A stretch of 64,000 bases of DNA. Origin: Hemileia vastatrix. Taxonomy: Eukaryota > Basidiomycota > Pucciniomycetes > Pucciniales > Zaghouaniaceae. The notes beneath the pieces are model-generated. The model saw only the letters and a list, made by a program, of their open reading frames with translations, had not been told where the DNA came from and ran no database searches. Position numbers and translations under genes: made by a program. The stretch lies in NCBI GenBank assembly GCA_030280995.1, contig JASXTE010000001.1, positions 27,790,106 to 27,854,105 of the forward strand. The letters run 5' to 3'. Below are positions 20,699-30,786 of the stretch, piece after piece. Positions within the stretch are counted from its first letter, which is position 1, and the number at the start of each line of letters is the position of its first letter.

Positions 20699-23696
20699 TG
20701 TCAGGCTGAGTTCAAGTAAAGAGATGTGAATACCTTGAATATTTAGTTTTCTAGAAAATTTTAATGGTCCTATATGAATAATTTAGTAAAAATACAATAA
20801 GTAGTAAAATATAACTCAATATAAGGGTTTCAGTAATTTTAATCATACTAATTACAAATGGGTTACAATATTATAATTGGTATAAAAATAGATGTAATAA
20901 TCCAAATAATATTCAAAGAATTTTAAAAGTACTAATAATATTTTTTGTAAATATAATGGTTATATGTTTTAATTGTAGTGATAAAGAATATAGAAAACAA
21001 GACTGAAAACCCCCTCCTTTTATACCCAATAATTATCCAATGTGTCCCCCTGATTTAAAAATTCTATACATGGGCAATGATGCCTCATGATGGCTAATAC
21101 ACCTGTTCATCAGAATAAGGAATGACCAATAATACAATTAGAATGATATATACTGCCAAAATCTTGGAGTAATATGGATAATCCATCAAAATAAAAGAAT
21201 AAGCAAAAAAGAGAGTACATGCATGTAATACCTTAAAATAAAATACTAAAAATGGAAATAATAACACTAAATATTACAAATTATTCAAGGGAATTAACAG
21301 TATAAATGAAGGGGCTAATAATTCCAAATTACTATGTGAAATTACCATCCAATTATGACCAATATTGACTGAGGAACCACTTAGAAACCCAAAAAAGGAT
21401 GTGAGATGTGGTGTCAGGCTAAGATCAACTAAATGGACGTGAACTAGCTTGAAAATTCTTTGTCTAGAAGATTTAAATGGTCCTATATAAATACTGTAGT
21501 TTAAATCCAACAAATATTAAAATATAATTCAGAATAAAGGTTTCAGTAATATAATTCTCACTATTCTTATATGTGGCTTAAAATCTTTTTAGTTGGTAGA
21601 AAAATAGATTTAATAATTTAAGATTCTATTCAAAAGTCTTATAAAAGTACTAATTGATTTGTATTTTAATTTATTTGGTTATATTGGTTAAATTGAAGTG
21701 ATAAAGAATGTAGAAACAAGACCCAAAAACCTCCTCCTTTTATACACACTGAGTTTCCCAATAAATCCCTTAATGTACCATCCAATACACAGTTAATGAC
21801 GCCTCAAACAGCTAATAGACCTGCCCATCAACATCACTAGTGACCCACGAAATAATTAGACAAGTAACAACCACCAAAATCCTATTAATAATAAGGGAAA
21901 TCCATCAAAATTAAAGAAAAAGACAAAAAGAGAGTATATGCATATAAAACAATAATATAAAAGACTAAAGAAGACTTTTTAAGGTTAATAATAGCTTAAT
22001 AAAAAGGGGAATCTACTGTAGAAATGGAGGGGCTAATCCTGACATTATACTACGTGAAATCCCTATCCAAAAATAACCAATATTGACTGAGAAACCACCC
22101 AAAAACTTAAAAAAGAGCATGAGATGTGGGGTAACTACATGCAGTCATTGGTGGGCGCTTGCATGGGTAAATCCTTGAATAAAATTAGGTGAATTTAAGC
22201 CTGGTGATGAAATAAGATGCCAAGAGTGAGGTTATTAATGAAATTAGTGCATATAAACAAGGTCAATGCACTATTAATTAAGCTAGGACACTAAATAAGC
22301 GTCTGTCGCCTATTTTAGTGTGTTTCCCCACAGTGGGCGTAGAATGTGGGGTAATTATAGTGTGAAAAAGCTAACTTTGCTAAAAATGAAGCTATTCACA
22401 CGGGAAAAAAGCAGGCAGTATGTGGCCCATACACAGAAGCCATTTCTGGCATAAAAAACACCAAATTTGAAAAGTGTTATTTTTATGCATTTAAATAGCC
22501 AAATCAATAGTCCTAAATGAGCCCAATTGATCTGTCAAAGTGCAATTTTGATATTCTCAATTTTATAGCACATATAGTCAACTTTTAAGTGAAATAAAGC
22601 GCATTTCTTGTTTTTTGCGTAAAACAATGAATATAACAGCTTTAAGTGTACTTAAAAATTATGTAGCCTTATACTTAAGGTTCTTAAGATTACCCTAACA
22701 TATTCCGACTTAATATTAAGTACATAAGAACTATAAAAGATGGATATATGCGTGTATATAAGGTGTTATAATGGCATTTTTTGTGTATTATCATAATTTT
22801 ACTTATGTATACTGTTTGTGTACTCTCATATATTGTTCCCATGTATAGTTCATGTGTTTAACATAACTTATAAGCACTTTTTACTCAGTCCTGGGTATAT
22901 ACAGGCTGACATGTGGGGTAACTGAATGCAGTCCTTGGAAGGCACTTGCATAGGTAAATCCTTGACTAATTTAGACAAATTTAAGTGTGGTAGTGAATTA
23001 AAGGCACCAATCTTAAGGTTGTTAATGAAATTAGTGCATATAATAAGGTCAATGCACTTATAATTAAATTAGGACACAAAATAAGTGCCTGTTCCCTATT
23101 TTAGCGTGTTTCCACATAGTGGGTGTACAATGTGGGGTAATTATAGTGTAAAAATTTTAACTTTGCAAAAAATGAAGCTATTCACATGGGAAAAATGCAG
23201 GCAGTATGTGGCCAGTACATAGAAGCCATTTTTGACATAAAAAACACCAAATTTGAAAATTTTTATTTTTATGCATTTAAGTAGTTAAATAAATAGTCCT
23301 AATTAAGCCAATTTGATATGTGAAGGCCCATTTTTAATATTATAAAATTTATAGTGCATATATTCAACTTTTAAGTGATTTAAAGCGCAATTCTTGTTTT
23401 TTCCATAAAAAATAAAAACAACAGCTTTAAGTGTGCTTAAAAATTATGCAGACTTATATTTAAGGCTCTTAAGATTAATATGATATATTCCAACTTAATA
23501 TTGAGTACATAAGACTCGTAAAAGGTGGTTATATGCATGTATATAAAGTATTATATGGCATATATTGTGTTTAATCATTGCTTTCACTTATGTATACAAC
23601 TTGTATACCTTTATTTATTGTTCCAACGTGTACTTCATGTTTTTATCATATTTTATAAGAAATTTTTACTCAGTCCTGGGAATATCAATTCTGAAA
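20699..23696 (-). mobile_element. Older alpha LTR, itself split by a younger LTR
   Basis: On the plus strand it starts TGTCAGGCTGAGTTCAAG and ends CAGTCCTGGGAATATCAATT then CTGAAA. It is interrupted at 21412-22916. Flanks GTATT (20694) and GTATA (23697) are a target duplication with one change. It is far more diverged from element 1's LTR than the copy inside it. No internal region remains, so it is a solo LTR within H1. On both sides lies GGTTGTG-GAGAGGAAAT, a short repeat of H1 sequence. Confidence 0.85.
21412..22911 (-). mobile_element. Alpha solo LTR nested in an older alpha LTR
   Basis: 1500 bp, with ends TGTCAGGCTAAGATCAAC and GGTATATACAGGCTGACA on the plus strand. The target duplication TGTGG is exact at 21407-21411 and 22912-22916. 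It is close in sequence to element 1's LTRs. Loss of the internal region by LTR-LTR recombination is the usual explanation. Confidence 0.96.
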
Positions 23697-24166
23697 GTAT
23701 AGGTTGTGCGAGAGGAAATAACTCAATAGAGGTGTCTGGACTCATTTCAAAAGATAAAGCTGGAAAATAGTGTACAGGATGAAAAAATGGCGCAGGGAAA
23801 AAGAATATGAACAAATAATATGTGGGGAAGATGACTGTGGAAGAAATGGTATGTGAGAAAAAATGGGCCATAAGAAAAAAAAGTGAAACATGTCATTTTG
23901 AAGGGTAGATGTTCGATCTGCAAAAATAGACACAAAATGACATAAAGTGGAAAAATTGAGAATTAAATACATAAGAACCTTAGTTCATGTGGTGTTAAGA
24001 TCATATGGTTCTCAATTATCCTCTATTATCTTCAATTATGAAATCTGTATATATAAAGATAATTTTTTGATGAACATTAGCACAAGTGATTGTTGGAGAA
24101 AAAATGGCAAATTAATTCAAAATAATAGCATAAATGGGCTAATTTGATGAACAATTTTATCTGCTC
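23697..24166. mobile_element. Right terminal region of H1
   Basis: About 470 bp that matches, in reverse, the segment 43719-44190 of the second H1 copy. Shared blocks include GGTGTCTGGA, AAATGACATAAAGT, TTGAGAATTAAAT and GTTAAGATCATATGG. It ends GAGCAGATAAAATTGTTCAT (reverse complement) followed by TTA. A short open frame at 23947-24147 lies wholly inside this repeat. Confidence 0.85.
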
Positions 24167-24169
24167 TTA

Positions 24170-24654
24170 TGACCTCAAATAAGCAATTTTTACAAATTTA
24201 CTTTTCACAACCAAATGTTGGTCACATCATCCCTTCTTTTCCCATCCCGTCCCTGTCACATCTGACACCCAGACCTCCATCTCCTCATCAATCCTTGTCA
24301 CACACCCCTAGCTGAGATTTGAGACATTTTATTGTAACATTTTAACCAGGAATATTTTCTCCCTTGTTTTCTTTATGTTTTAAACCTCTTAATATCTTAT
24401 CTTGTAACATACAAGTTTCATAATGCCTCCCAGTAAATCCAACATTCAAAAGGCAACTCAAAAAATGCTTCATCACAAAGGTCTTCCTTTAATGCAAGCC
24501 CTTCACCTGAGAAATCAAAGTCTGGACAGCTAAAAAAAATATTATCTCATCATCATCAACTTCATCAAAAATAAATAAAATAAATAAAATAATTATTCAT
24601 GTTTTGGGTGTGAGAAGTCCACCCAAGTTGGACGTCCACCTTCATCAAAGGTCA
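24170..24654. other. Gap after H1 with no recognised gene
   Basis: Moderately AT-rich sequence outside the right H1 end. A pyrimidine-rich patch is at 24230-24310. No gene, LTR end or repeat copy was seen. Confidence 0.35.
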
Positions 24655-25760
24655 ATGGCTTCTTGTTGATGGAAAATGAAGAAAAAAAGAAAACAAAAGA
24701 TAGAATCAACATCAACCCTGAGCAAATGAAGGAGAGGTTCAAAAGCTATTAATCAAAATATAAAAAGGATAGTTTTACTTCCACTTCCACTGGCTTTGGT
24801 ATTGATGATGATGTTTTGGAGAATGGAATTACTACTTTTTCTTAAAAGCTCAATGTCATGGGTCTTTTCTATGAGGAAATGGATAATCTTTTTGGTTCCC
24901 AAGTTGATGCCAACCCTTGGTTTATACAAAATAAAACTAAGAATATACCCTCTGATTCTCAACCATCTAATAATACTCCCAAAAAACCTGTTCTTCAACA
25001 AAATTAATCCCCTCCAGCATCTAACCATAGTTCAGCTGAAGATGATCACAAATATCAAGAAGAATAGTTTTTTTGGAGCAGGTCTGAGTCCTCAGAGCCC
25101 CAATTTTTTAATGTATGTTTACTTTTTCTTTTCTCTTCAATTCTTCTCTAAATTTATCATCCTTTCTTTTCTAGTCTCCTCCTACTCAATCTCAAATTTC
25201 TAAAAAATATTAACTTTTCTGGAAATGAGAATACTGCTTTGAAAGCTGCTTTAGATGAGCTTCATGAACCCTCTAGCTCAAAATCCAAACTAAAGTGTCA
25301 AGCCTTAACTTCAATGAACTTGAAACACCATTAAAAATGGGGTAATACTTCAACCAGCTCTTTATCCTCCCTTTAAAATTATTTTGAGAAAAAATATATA
25401 AGTAAGATTTGGTCACTATATGCCTTCTTCAATAACATATTTATTTATGTTTTCTATTCAATTTTCTCAGCAAAATCATATATTGAAAAATATGCCCTTG
25501 ACTTTGAGAAGATGAAGCCTGATCATATTCTAATGAAAGATCAATGGGCCTTAGATTTAGGGGAATTTTTTTTTGCTTCAATCAAATTTTGAAAAGGCAA
25601 GATTTAATTCAGAGGAGATGGAAAGAGTCCAACTTTGCTCAGAGAAAACAAAATACTGTGATTTTCAAATAGAAATGGCAAGTCATTATTTGGAAAATCA
25701 TGAAAATTAAAAAAAAGAATTTATTATGGAATGTGTAAAAAATGGCCAATCTTATGAGGA
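24655..25760 (+). pseudogene. Myb/SANT-like DNA-binding protein, broken
   Basis: In one plus frame the order is NPEQMKERFKSY (24715), TSTGFGIDDDVLENG (24786), a stop, then GLFYEEMDNLFGSQVDANPW (24860). This matches the layout of Myb/SANT-like (Myb_DNA-bind_3 type) transposon accessory proteins: an asparagine- and basic-rich helix, a 'xGFGWD' loop and a 'FYxxLxxLFG' helix. A low-complexity Ser/Pro/Asn linker follows. A C-terminal helical part appears near 25450-25580 (YALDFEKMKPDHILMKDQ). It lies outside H1, so it may belong to another DNA element. Stops occur at 24844 and 25006. Confidence 0.6.
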
Positions 25761-26195
25761 CATTAAAAATTGCTTAATTTTTTCAATTTATTAATTGTTT
25801 ATTTGGTTAATGGCTGGGGAATGACTTTAATAGTTAATTTTAATTTTATCAAAAATATTTATGTCACAAGATTATCATAACACCATTTTTCCTTACTGGA
25901 CTCAAAAATATAATATCACACTTTTGGAATTTCAGATGGAAAAATAATACTGACACCTGTGCAAAAATTCTCATCATCAAAATACTTTTAACACATCCCC
26001 CCAATTTGCATTTCTAAATATAGCTAATTCAAAAAAATTCTATATCTGTTTGAAAAATTTGGCAATACCCTCCCCTGCATTTTATTGAGGTAAGGGGTTG
26101 GTATCACCAAAATTTTTCCAAGTCATCAATTTTGCATGTCAGACTTGAAAATTTGGCAATACCCTCCCCTGAATTTTATTGAAATAAGGGGTGCA
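25761..26195. repeat. AT-rich gap with a 49-bp direct repeat
   Basis: The segment from AATTTGGCAATACCCTCCCC to AAGGGG occurs twice, near 26053-26098 and 26144-26192, separated by about 45 bp. Each copy can also fold (ACCCTCCCCT against AGGGG). The second copy ends exactly at the GTGCA target of element 3. No gene is seen. Confidence 0.6.
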
Positions 26196-27429
26196 TGTCA
26201 GCCAGGCTGTCTCAGGATCCCAGTAAAATGTTATGATACTTTATTGAAGGGAATAAATTTGTGTATTTTATGTATTTAAAATTATATTTTATTGCATAAT
26301 AAAATTATAAAAACATTTTATTAAAAATAAGTAAAATAAGTATTATATTAATTTTATTATTAAATAAATTATTTATACACTTACATAAAATATAATATAT
26401 ATTATATTCTATAAATCATGGTGCATTTTAATGTATTTAATATTCATAAATAAATGATTAATTAATTATAAATATATATTATACTTACAATTGTAAAATT
26501 GAACTATAATGTAATTAAAACTTAATTAATGAAACTTATATATTAAATAAAACTTTTCATATGTTATAATATATAAATATTGGGCTCTTTCTTACCCTTA
26601 ATTGTGTCAGAAAAGTTATTAAATAATTTAAAACACTTAATAAAATAAATTAAAATACTTATTTTGAATTATTAATTGATTAAATTAATTAATTTTTTTC
26701 ACTTAAATTAGTTATTACTCTAATGAAATAGCTAAAACCAATTTTTATTTCTGTTTTGGGATTGAATTGATTTCATAAATGTTTATGTCAAAATGACATG
26801 ATAGTATTGGTTAATTAAAACCATTTTAAGACTCATTGTAATTGTTTTGGATATATTACTCACAGTCTTCCATGTTACAAATTTATGTAGTTACTCACTA
26901 TGTTAATTAACTTGTTTGGGAATTTAGTATGGTAAAATCAGTTCTTATTTGAGGGTTTAATTACTTGTTTCATATTTTTCTCTCAATATCCAGGTTTCAC
27001 TATTATTCTTTTATTTTCTTTTTTCATTCTATTATCACTTTTTATTTACAAATTTGTGGCACTTCAGAGGACCCCTTGCCTATAAAAAGGTCTTGGTAAT
27101 CTCCTTCAGCTCCCTCACTTACAATACTCATCTTATTTTTAATATTATTATCTATTTTATTGTTTTGGCATGTCTGTCCCCTTAACTATTAAATAAATAT
27201 TCAAAGGTTGCTTTAAGAGTGTTTTAATTATTAGTAATTGATATTCAAGCAGAGATAAAATAAAACACTTACTAATATAAATCCTGTATCCATTGTCAAT
27301 TAGTCCTATCAAATCCTCTATACCATCATCACTTTACCTCTTAAACCTCTTCTCTCCTCTCTTCTTTTATCTTTATATTTTTCCTTCTTCTCCTTGTTAT
27401 TTCCTTCCTTCTAGACAAAAAGGCCAATA
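26196..27429 (+). repeat. 5' gamma LTR of element 3
   Basis: It starts TGTCAGCCAGGCTGTCTCAG and ends AGGCCAATA. The sequence TATAAAAAGG at 27081-27090 is the likely TATA box. A short Pro/Ser/Leu open frame at 27293-27475 runs out of the LTR end and is not supported as a gene. Confidence 0.94.
27081..27090 (+). promoter_or_regulatory. TATA box of the gamma LTR
   Basis: TATAAAAAGG is preceded by AGAGGACCCCTTGCC. It is kept in the 3' LTR at 35259-35266 with the same surroundings. The position, about 350 bp before the LTR end, suits a core promoter. Confidence 0.5.
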
Positions 27430-28198
27430 CTTGGAGGCCCTTCAGAACAACAATGACAGCTTTTTGGACGATTGACTTGACACACAGACCACCTTGCGCA
27501 AGTTTTTGAATTTTTTCTGCGACTGTGTTTGGAACTTGGGTTCAATATATTGGGTTTATATATTAATAAATACATATTATTTTAAAGTGATTTTTTGATC
27601 ACTATAGTAAGTCAAACTTTGCACCTATCAAATCTATTATTAAATTTTTATTGAAATAACAGTGCCTTAGCTTTTTTACTGAGCCACTAGGTGTAAGTGA
27701 TCAATTTTTTTTTAGAATTTTTTTTCCTAGTTGAAAATAATAGAGAAACCCTCTTAGTCCTAGAAGATCATTAAATTTTTTGATTAAATTATAAAATTAA
27801 TTTTTTCATTAAATTCTGATAATATTGGTTGACAATAATAGTACTCTGTGCTTAGTCCCAATTATTACCATTTAATTTAGTATTTTTAATATTGGGTGAA
27901 AATAATAGTACTCTGTGCTTAGTCCCAACTATTGCCATTTATTTTGCTATTATTATTATTATTGGTTGAAATTTATACTTTGGTATTTGTCTTATTTTAA
28001 TAATTTGTGGTTATAATTTTATATTATAAATAAAATCACATTAACTTGTATAAATAATAATCTTAATAAATTTTTTATTTTCAATTTATTTTAACTCAAT
28101 AATATATTAATATTAATATTTTTGTTTTAAAATATTGAAACCACTTTTTGAAAAAATCAGTTCACTTTTGTTGACATTTAATTGATTTTTTAGATATC
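27430..28198 (+). other. Element 3 leader
   Basis: Untranslated region between the 5' LTR and gag. A 60-bp motif containing AATAATAGTACTCTGTGCTT is tandemly duplicated (about 27833-27880 and 27898-27945). The first bases are the primer-site candidate. No open frame is supported. Confidence 0.6.
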
Positions 28199-28252
28199 AT
28201 GTCCAGTAACTTAACTGAGAGCATGGATAACTTAAATGTGGATGAAATTGAG

Positions 28253-28337
28253 GTAGAATGTGAGGTTGAATCTGTAGGTTCCTCTAAACTGACTTACAGA
28301 AATTCTACTACTGACAAATATAAATCAAATTCTTCAG
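28253..28337 (+). other. Candidate 85-nt intron in the element 3 gag leader
   Basis: The donor is GTAGAATG after MSSNLTESMDNLNVDEIE, with a TACTGAC branch-like site and the acceptor TTCTTCAG. Removal puts GGTGTGGAAATG in frame B, mirroring the GAAATTCAAATG exon starts of elements 1 and 2. The donor is weaker than in those elements, and other acceptors (for example CTTACAG at 28299) exist. Confidence 0.4.
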
Positions 28338-28340
28338 GGT

Positions 28341-28838
28341 GTGGAAATGTCAGGAGGAGTGGTAAACCCCCCTCCCCTAACAACTCTGAAAGAAGCCAAG
28401 CTGCTAATAAATCTGGAAGATCCTTTAAAGGGAATAAAGATAAAAAAGATTCCACTGTCACAGCAGGTAAAAAATTTATCCAATCACATAAAGGAACTAA
28501 AAGCAGACAATATGACCTACAAGACAAAGGTGGACACCATCTGGGGGAAAATTCAGGATCTCTTGAATCAAAGACAGGAACATCCTCATCCCTCACAGAC
28601 CAACCAGACTCATCAGTCCCAGAAAAAACCAAACTTTTCCCAGAAAAATCAAAAAAGCCTGGAAGTGGAGCAGTGGAAATGGGACTATCTCAAGAGTTAC
28701 TACCAGCAGAATGTACAGCATCAAACAGCTCATAAACCTGGCCCATCCAGAACAAAAACTTACCATCAACAGCCCCATCCTTATCAGGGAGGCAGAAAAA
28801 AGAAAGCACAGGGGAAGTTTCCTCCCTTTCCATGGTAA
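28341..28838 (+). CDS. Overlapping gag frame B of element 3
   Basis: 165 codons in the +1 frame relative to main gag. The ATG at 28347 (MSGGVVNPPPLTTLKEAKLL) follows the candidate splice acceptor. The protein has a helical region (QQVKNLSNHIKELKADN, YKTKVDTIWGKIQDLLNQ), a Gln/His/Ser-rich linker, WKWDYLKSYYQQN and a basic tail ending FPPFPW. Order and spacing match frame B of elements 1 and 2. It contains the slippery A AAA AAG at 28796-28802 and stops at 28836, where the main frame carries on. Confidence 0.7.
   Translation: MEMSGGVVNPPPLTTLKEAKLLINLEDPLKGIKIKKIPLSQQVKNLSNHIKELKADNMTYKTKVDTIWGKIQDLLNQRQEHPHPSQTNQTHQSQKKPNFSQKNQKSLEVEQWKWDYLKSYYQQNVQHQTAHKPGPSRTKTYHQQPHPYQGGRKKKAQGKFPPFPW
28796..28802 (+). 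promoter_or_regulatory. Candidate -1 frameshift heptamer A AAA AAG (element 3)
   Basis: Frame B codons AGA AAA AAG form A AAA AAG, one of the most efficient known -1 slippery sequences. After slipping, the next codon starts at 28802 in the main gag frame, which is open to 29014. The frame B stop lies 33 nt further on. The equivalent position in elements 1 and 2 is G GGA AAG. Confidence 0.6.
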
Positions 28839-30786
28839 GTGATTTGTTTTATAAACATGTTGGTATTTATAATAATAAATCTTCCTCTACAGGTAATATT
28901 GTTGATCATGGTGAAGGAGCTTTTAAACCTATTAAAAGACAACTTCCTGTTATGAGTAGCCCAAATTATGTAAATAGTAAATTTTCATTTGATGAACCTT
29001 TAAACTTAACTTGAACTTCTTTAATTAATCCTTCTTTTTCAATTTAAAATGATTCTGTTGCCCCTGAGGTATATTTCTTGCTTTAGAAAACTTCCAAGGA
29101 AATATTAAAAGATTGTCCTGATTTTGGTGTTATCAAAGATAGACTACTGAGAGATTTGTTGAAACATGAGAATGACAAATTAAATAATCTGCATTTACAT
29201 TGTAAAGTGAGTTCTTCTGCTCAAGATACTGCTTATTTTAAATTGAAAGACACCTTGAATATTGTTCTTGCTCATCAAAAACAATTGAAAAATGATCACA
29301 AGTCTCTTATAGATAAGTTTTTTAATTTGCACAAAAATATTCATAATTTATTAACCCTGTTAGATGAAAATGCTTCATTAAAAAGTGAAAATTCATCCTT
29401 ACATAAGGAATTAAAAACATTGAAAAATGATTTGCAAGCTTTGAGTAATAAATTCTCAGTATATGAAGACAGAAATGTTTTATTTCTTACACAAATTAAT
29501 GATCAACTATCTGAAATTCCTAGGTTGATAAATTCTTTGTCTAATCTTGATAGGGGAAATTCCCTAACTTACCTCTTATCACTGATGAACATGTTTTTAA
29601 AATTAAAAATACTACTCTTAAGTCCTTCAAAAATAAGGTTAAAAACATGAGAGAAGTAGTTCTTACTCCCTTTTAATTTTTCCAATAAACAGCCTGACAA
29701 TGTATCGTTTACTTCTTCTGTGGACCACAAAAAGTTTTTTAATACTCATCATGAGCCAGCTGTTTCTGTCAATAATGAAATTTCTGAACACCTATCCAGG
29801 CTTCAGGAATTAATTACCATGAATAATTCTAAAGTTGAACAGCCAAGTAGCCATATAAATTGGCCTAAACTTGATCAATATCCCACCTTTGATAGTGATT
29901 CTTTGTCTGACTGGCAGCATTTTATTCAAATTTGATAATTTAAAAAATTCTTATAAAATTCCAGATGAAGAAATAGTCTCTAAGCTGATTTCTTTATTCT
30001 CCAATGCTTCCCTGATGTGGTATGAGTCTGTCTTGCTGGACAATCATCACTATACTTGGGCTGAGTGGAAAACATTGATTGAGAATCAATTTGGTGGTTA
30101 AACGTTCAGATTGGCACAGCAAAGATTATATGAGAATGCTAAATATAAATCCTCTTCTACTGAGAGACCTATTAGTTTCCTCATGAAAATAAAAAAATTC
30201 TTAGAGCTATGGATCCGAAAATGGATTATGATATTTGGAGAGACAAAATTCTGTATAAATTGCCGAACTATTGCCAAACTCACTGAAGGATTTGATTGTA
30301 GCCAGGACTGAGCATGTGAGGGAAAATTCTTCTTTTATTGATATCTGTAATAAGTTATTACTTAACCACAGATATAAACCAAGAAATTATCCTTTAAGGC
30401 CTTCCAATGAACAAATCAACCCTTCACCAAAACTTCCAGAAAAACCTGGTAAACCCTCTCCTCCAGTTTCTCCAAAGAAATATGCAACTAATACTTGTTA
30501 TAAATGTAAAACATTATGGCAAAAAGGACATGTTTGTGAAAAGAAAATTCATCTTGTTGAAAAAACTGAAGATCCTGAAAATGCTACAGTTAATCTTGAT
30601 GAATCTTCAAGTGACTGTGATAGTAATATCTCTTATGAGAATGATTCCCTCAATGATGTTTTAATGTTAGAAGATGATGTACAATATTTGGATAATTTAT
30701 CTGAAACTTGTAGCCTGGATTTATCTTCAGTAGAAAATGATGAAATTATTTAAGATATTACTGACAGTTCCACTTTAATCTCCCCT

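Larger units (their letters stand above)
1634..24166. mobile_element. Composite PIF/Harbinger element H1 with nested insertions
   Basis: The left end GAGCATGTACAATTGTGCAT (read across the Tc1 insertion) pairs with the reverse complement of the right end at 24166, GAGCAGATAAAATTGTTCAT, at about 16 of 20 positions. The flanks CTA and TTA fit a degraded TWA target. The transposase gene points inward from the left end and the Myb/NAM-type gene points inward from the right end, the usual two-gene PIF set. A deleted relative at 43719-45126 carries both end regions. Subtracting the nested insertions leaves about 6.8 kb. Alternatively the two ends belong to two different H1 copies. Confidence 0.55.
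28199..30753 (+). pseudogene. Element 3 gag (main frame)
   Basis: The leader begins MSSNLTESMDNLNVDE at 28199. The main frame has a stop at 28733, then is open 28832-29014 and 29156-29650 with coiled-coil-like sequence (HLHCKV, LDENASLKSENSSLHKELK). The capsid-like block follows (INWPKLDQYPTFDSDS, DWQHFIQ; after a frameshift YTWAEWKTLIENQFGG). The zinc knuckle is CYKCKTLWQKGHVC, of the C-x2-C-x7-H-x-C spacing common in chromoviral gags. An acidic tail leads to the protease. At least three frame changes are visible between 29900 and 30300. Confidence 0.88.

Noticed and set aside
24753..25203. Overlapping 91- and 135-codon frames on both strands
   Set aside because: They are shadows of the Myb/SANT-like pseudogene in other frames and have no domain of their own.
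26144..26200. Alternative left end of element 3 at the 49-bp direct repeat
   Set aside because: The exact GTGCA duplication at 26191-26195 and 35608-35612 fixes the element end. The direct repeat is flanking sequence.
28835..28892. Second intron candidate after gag frame B (also 18000-17943 and 48848-48902)
   Set aside because: GTRAGT and AG are present in all three elements at 55-58 nt spacing. However, splicing gives TGG TAA, an immediate stop for frame B, and moves the main frame out of register. Conserved main-frame residues ([LM]VS and GN) explain the similarity better.
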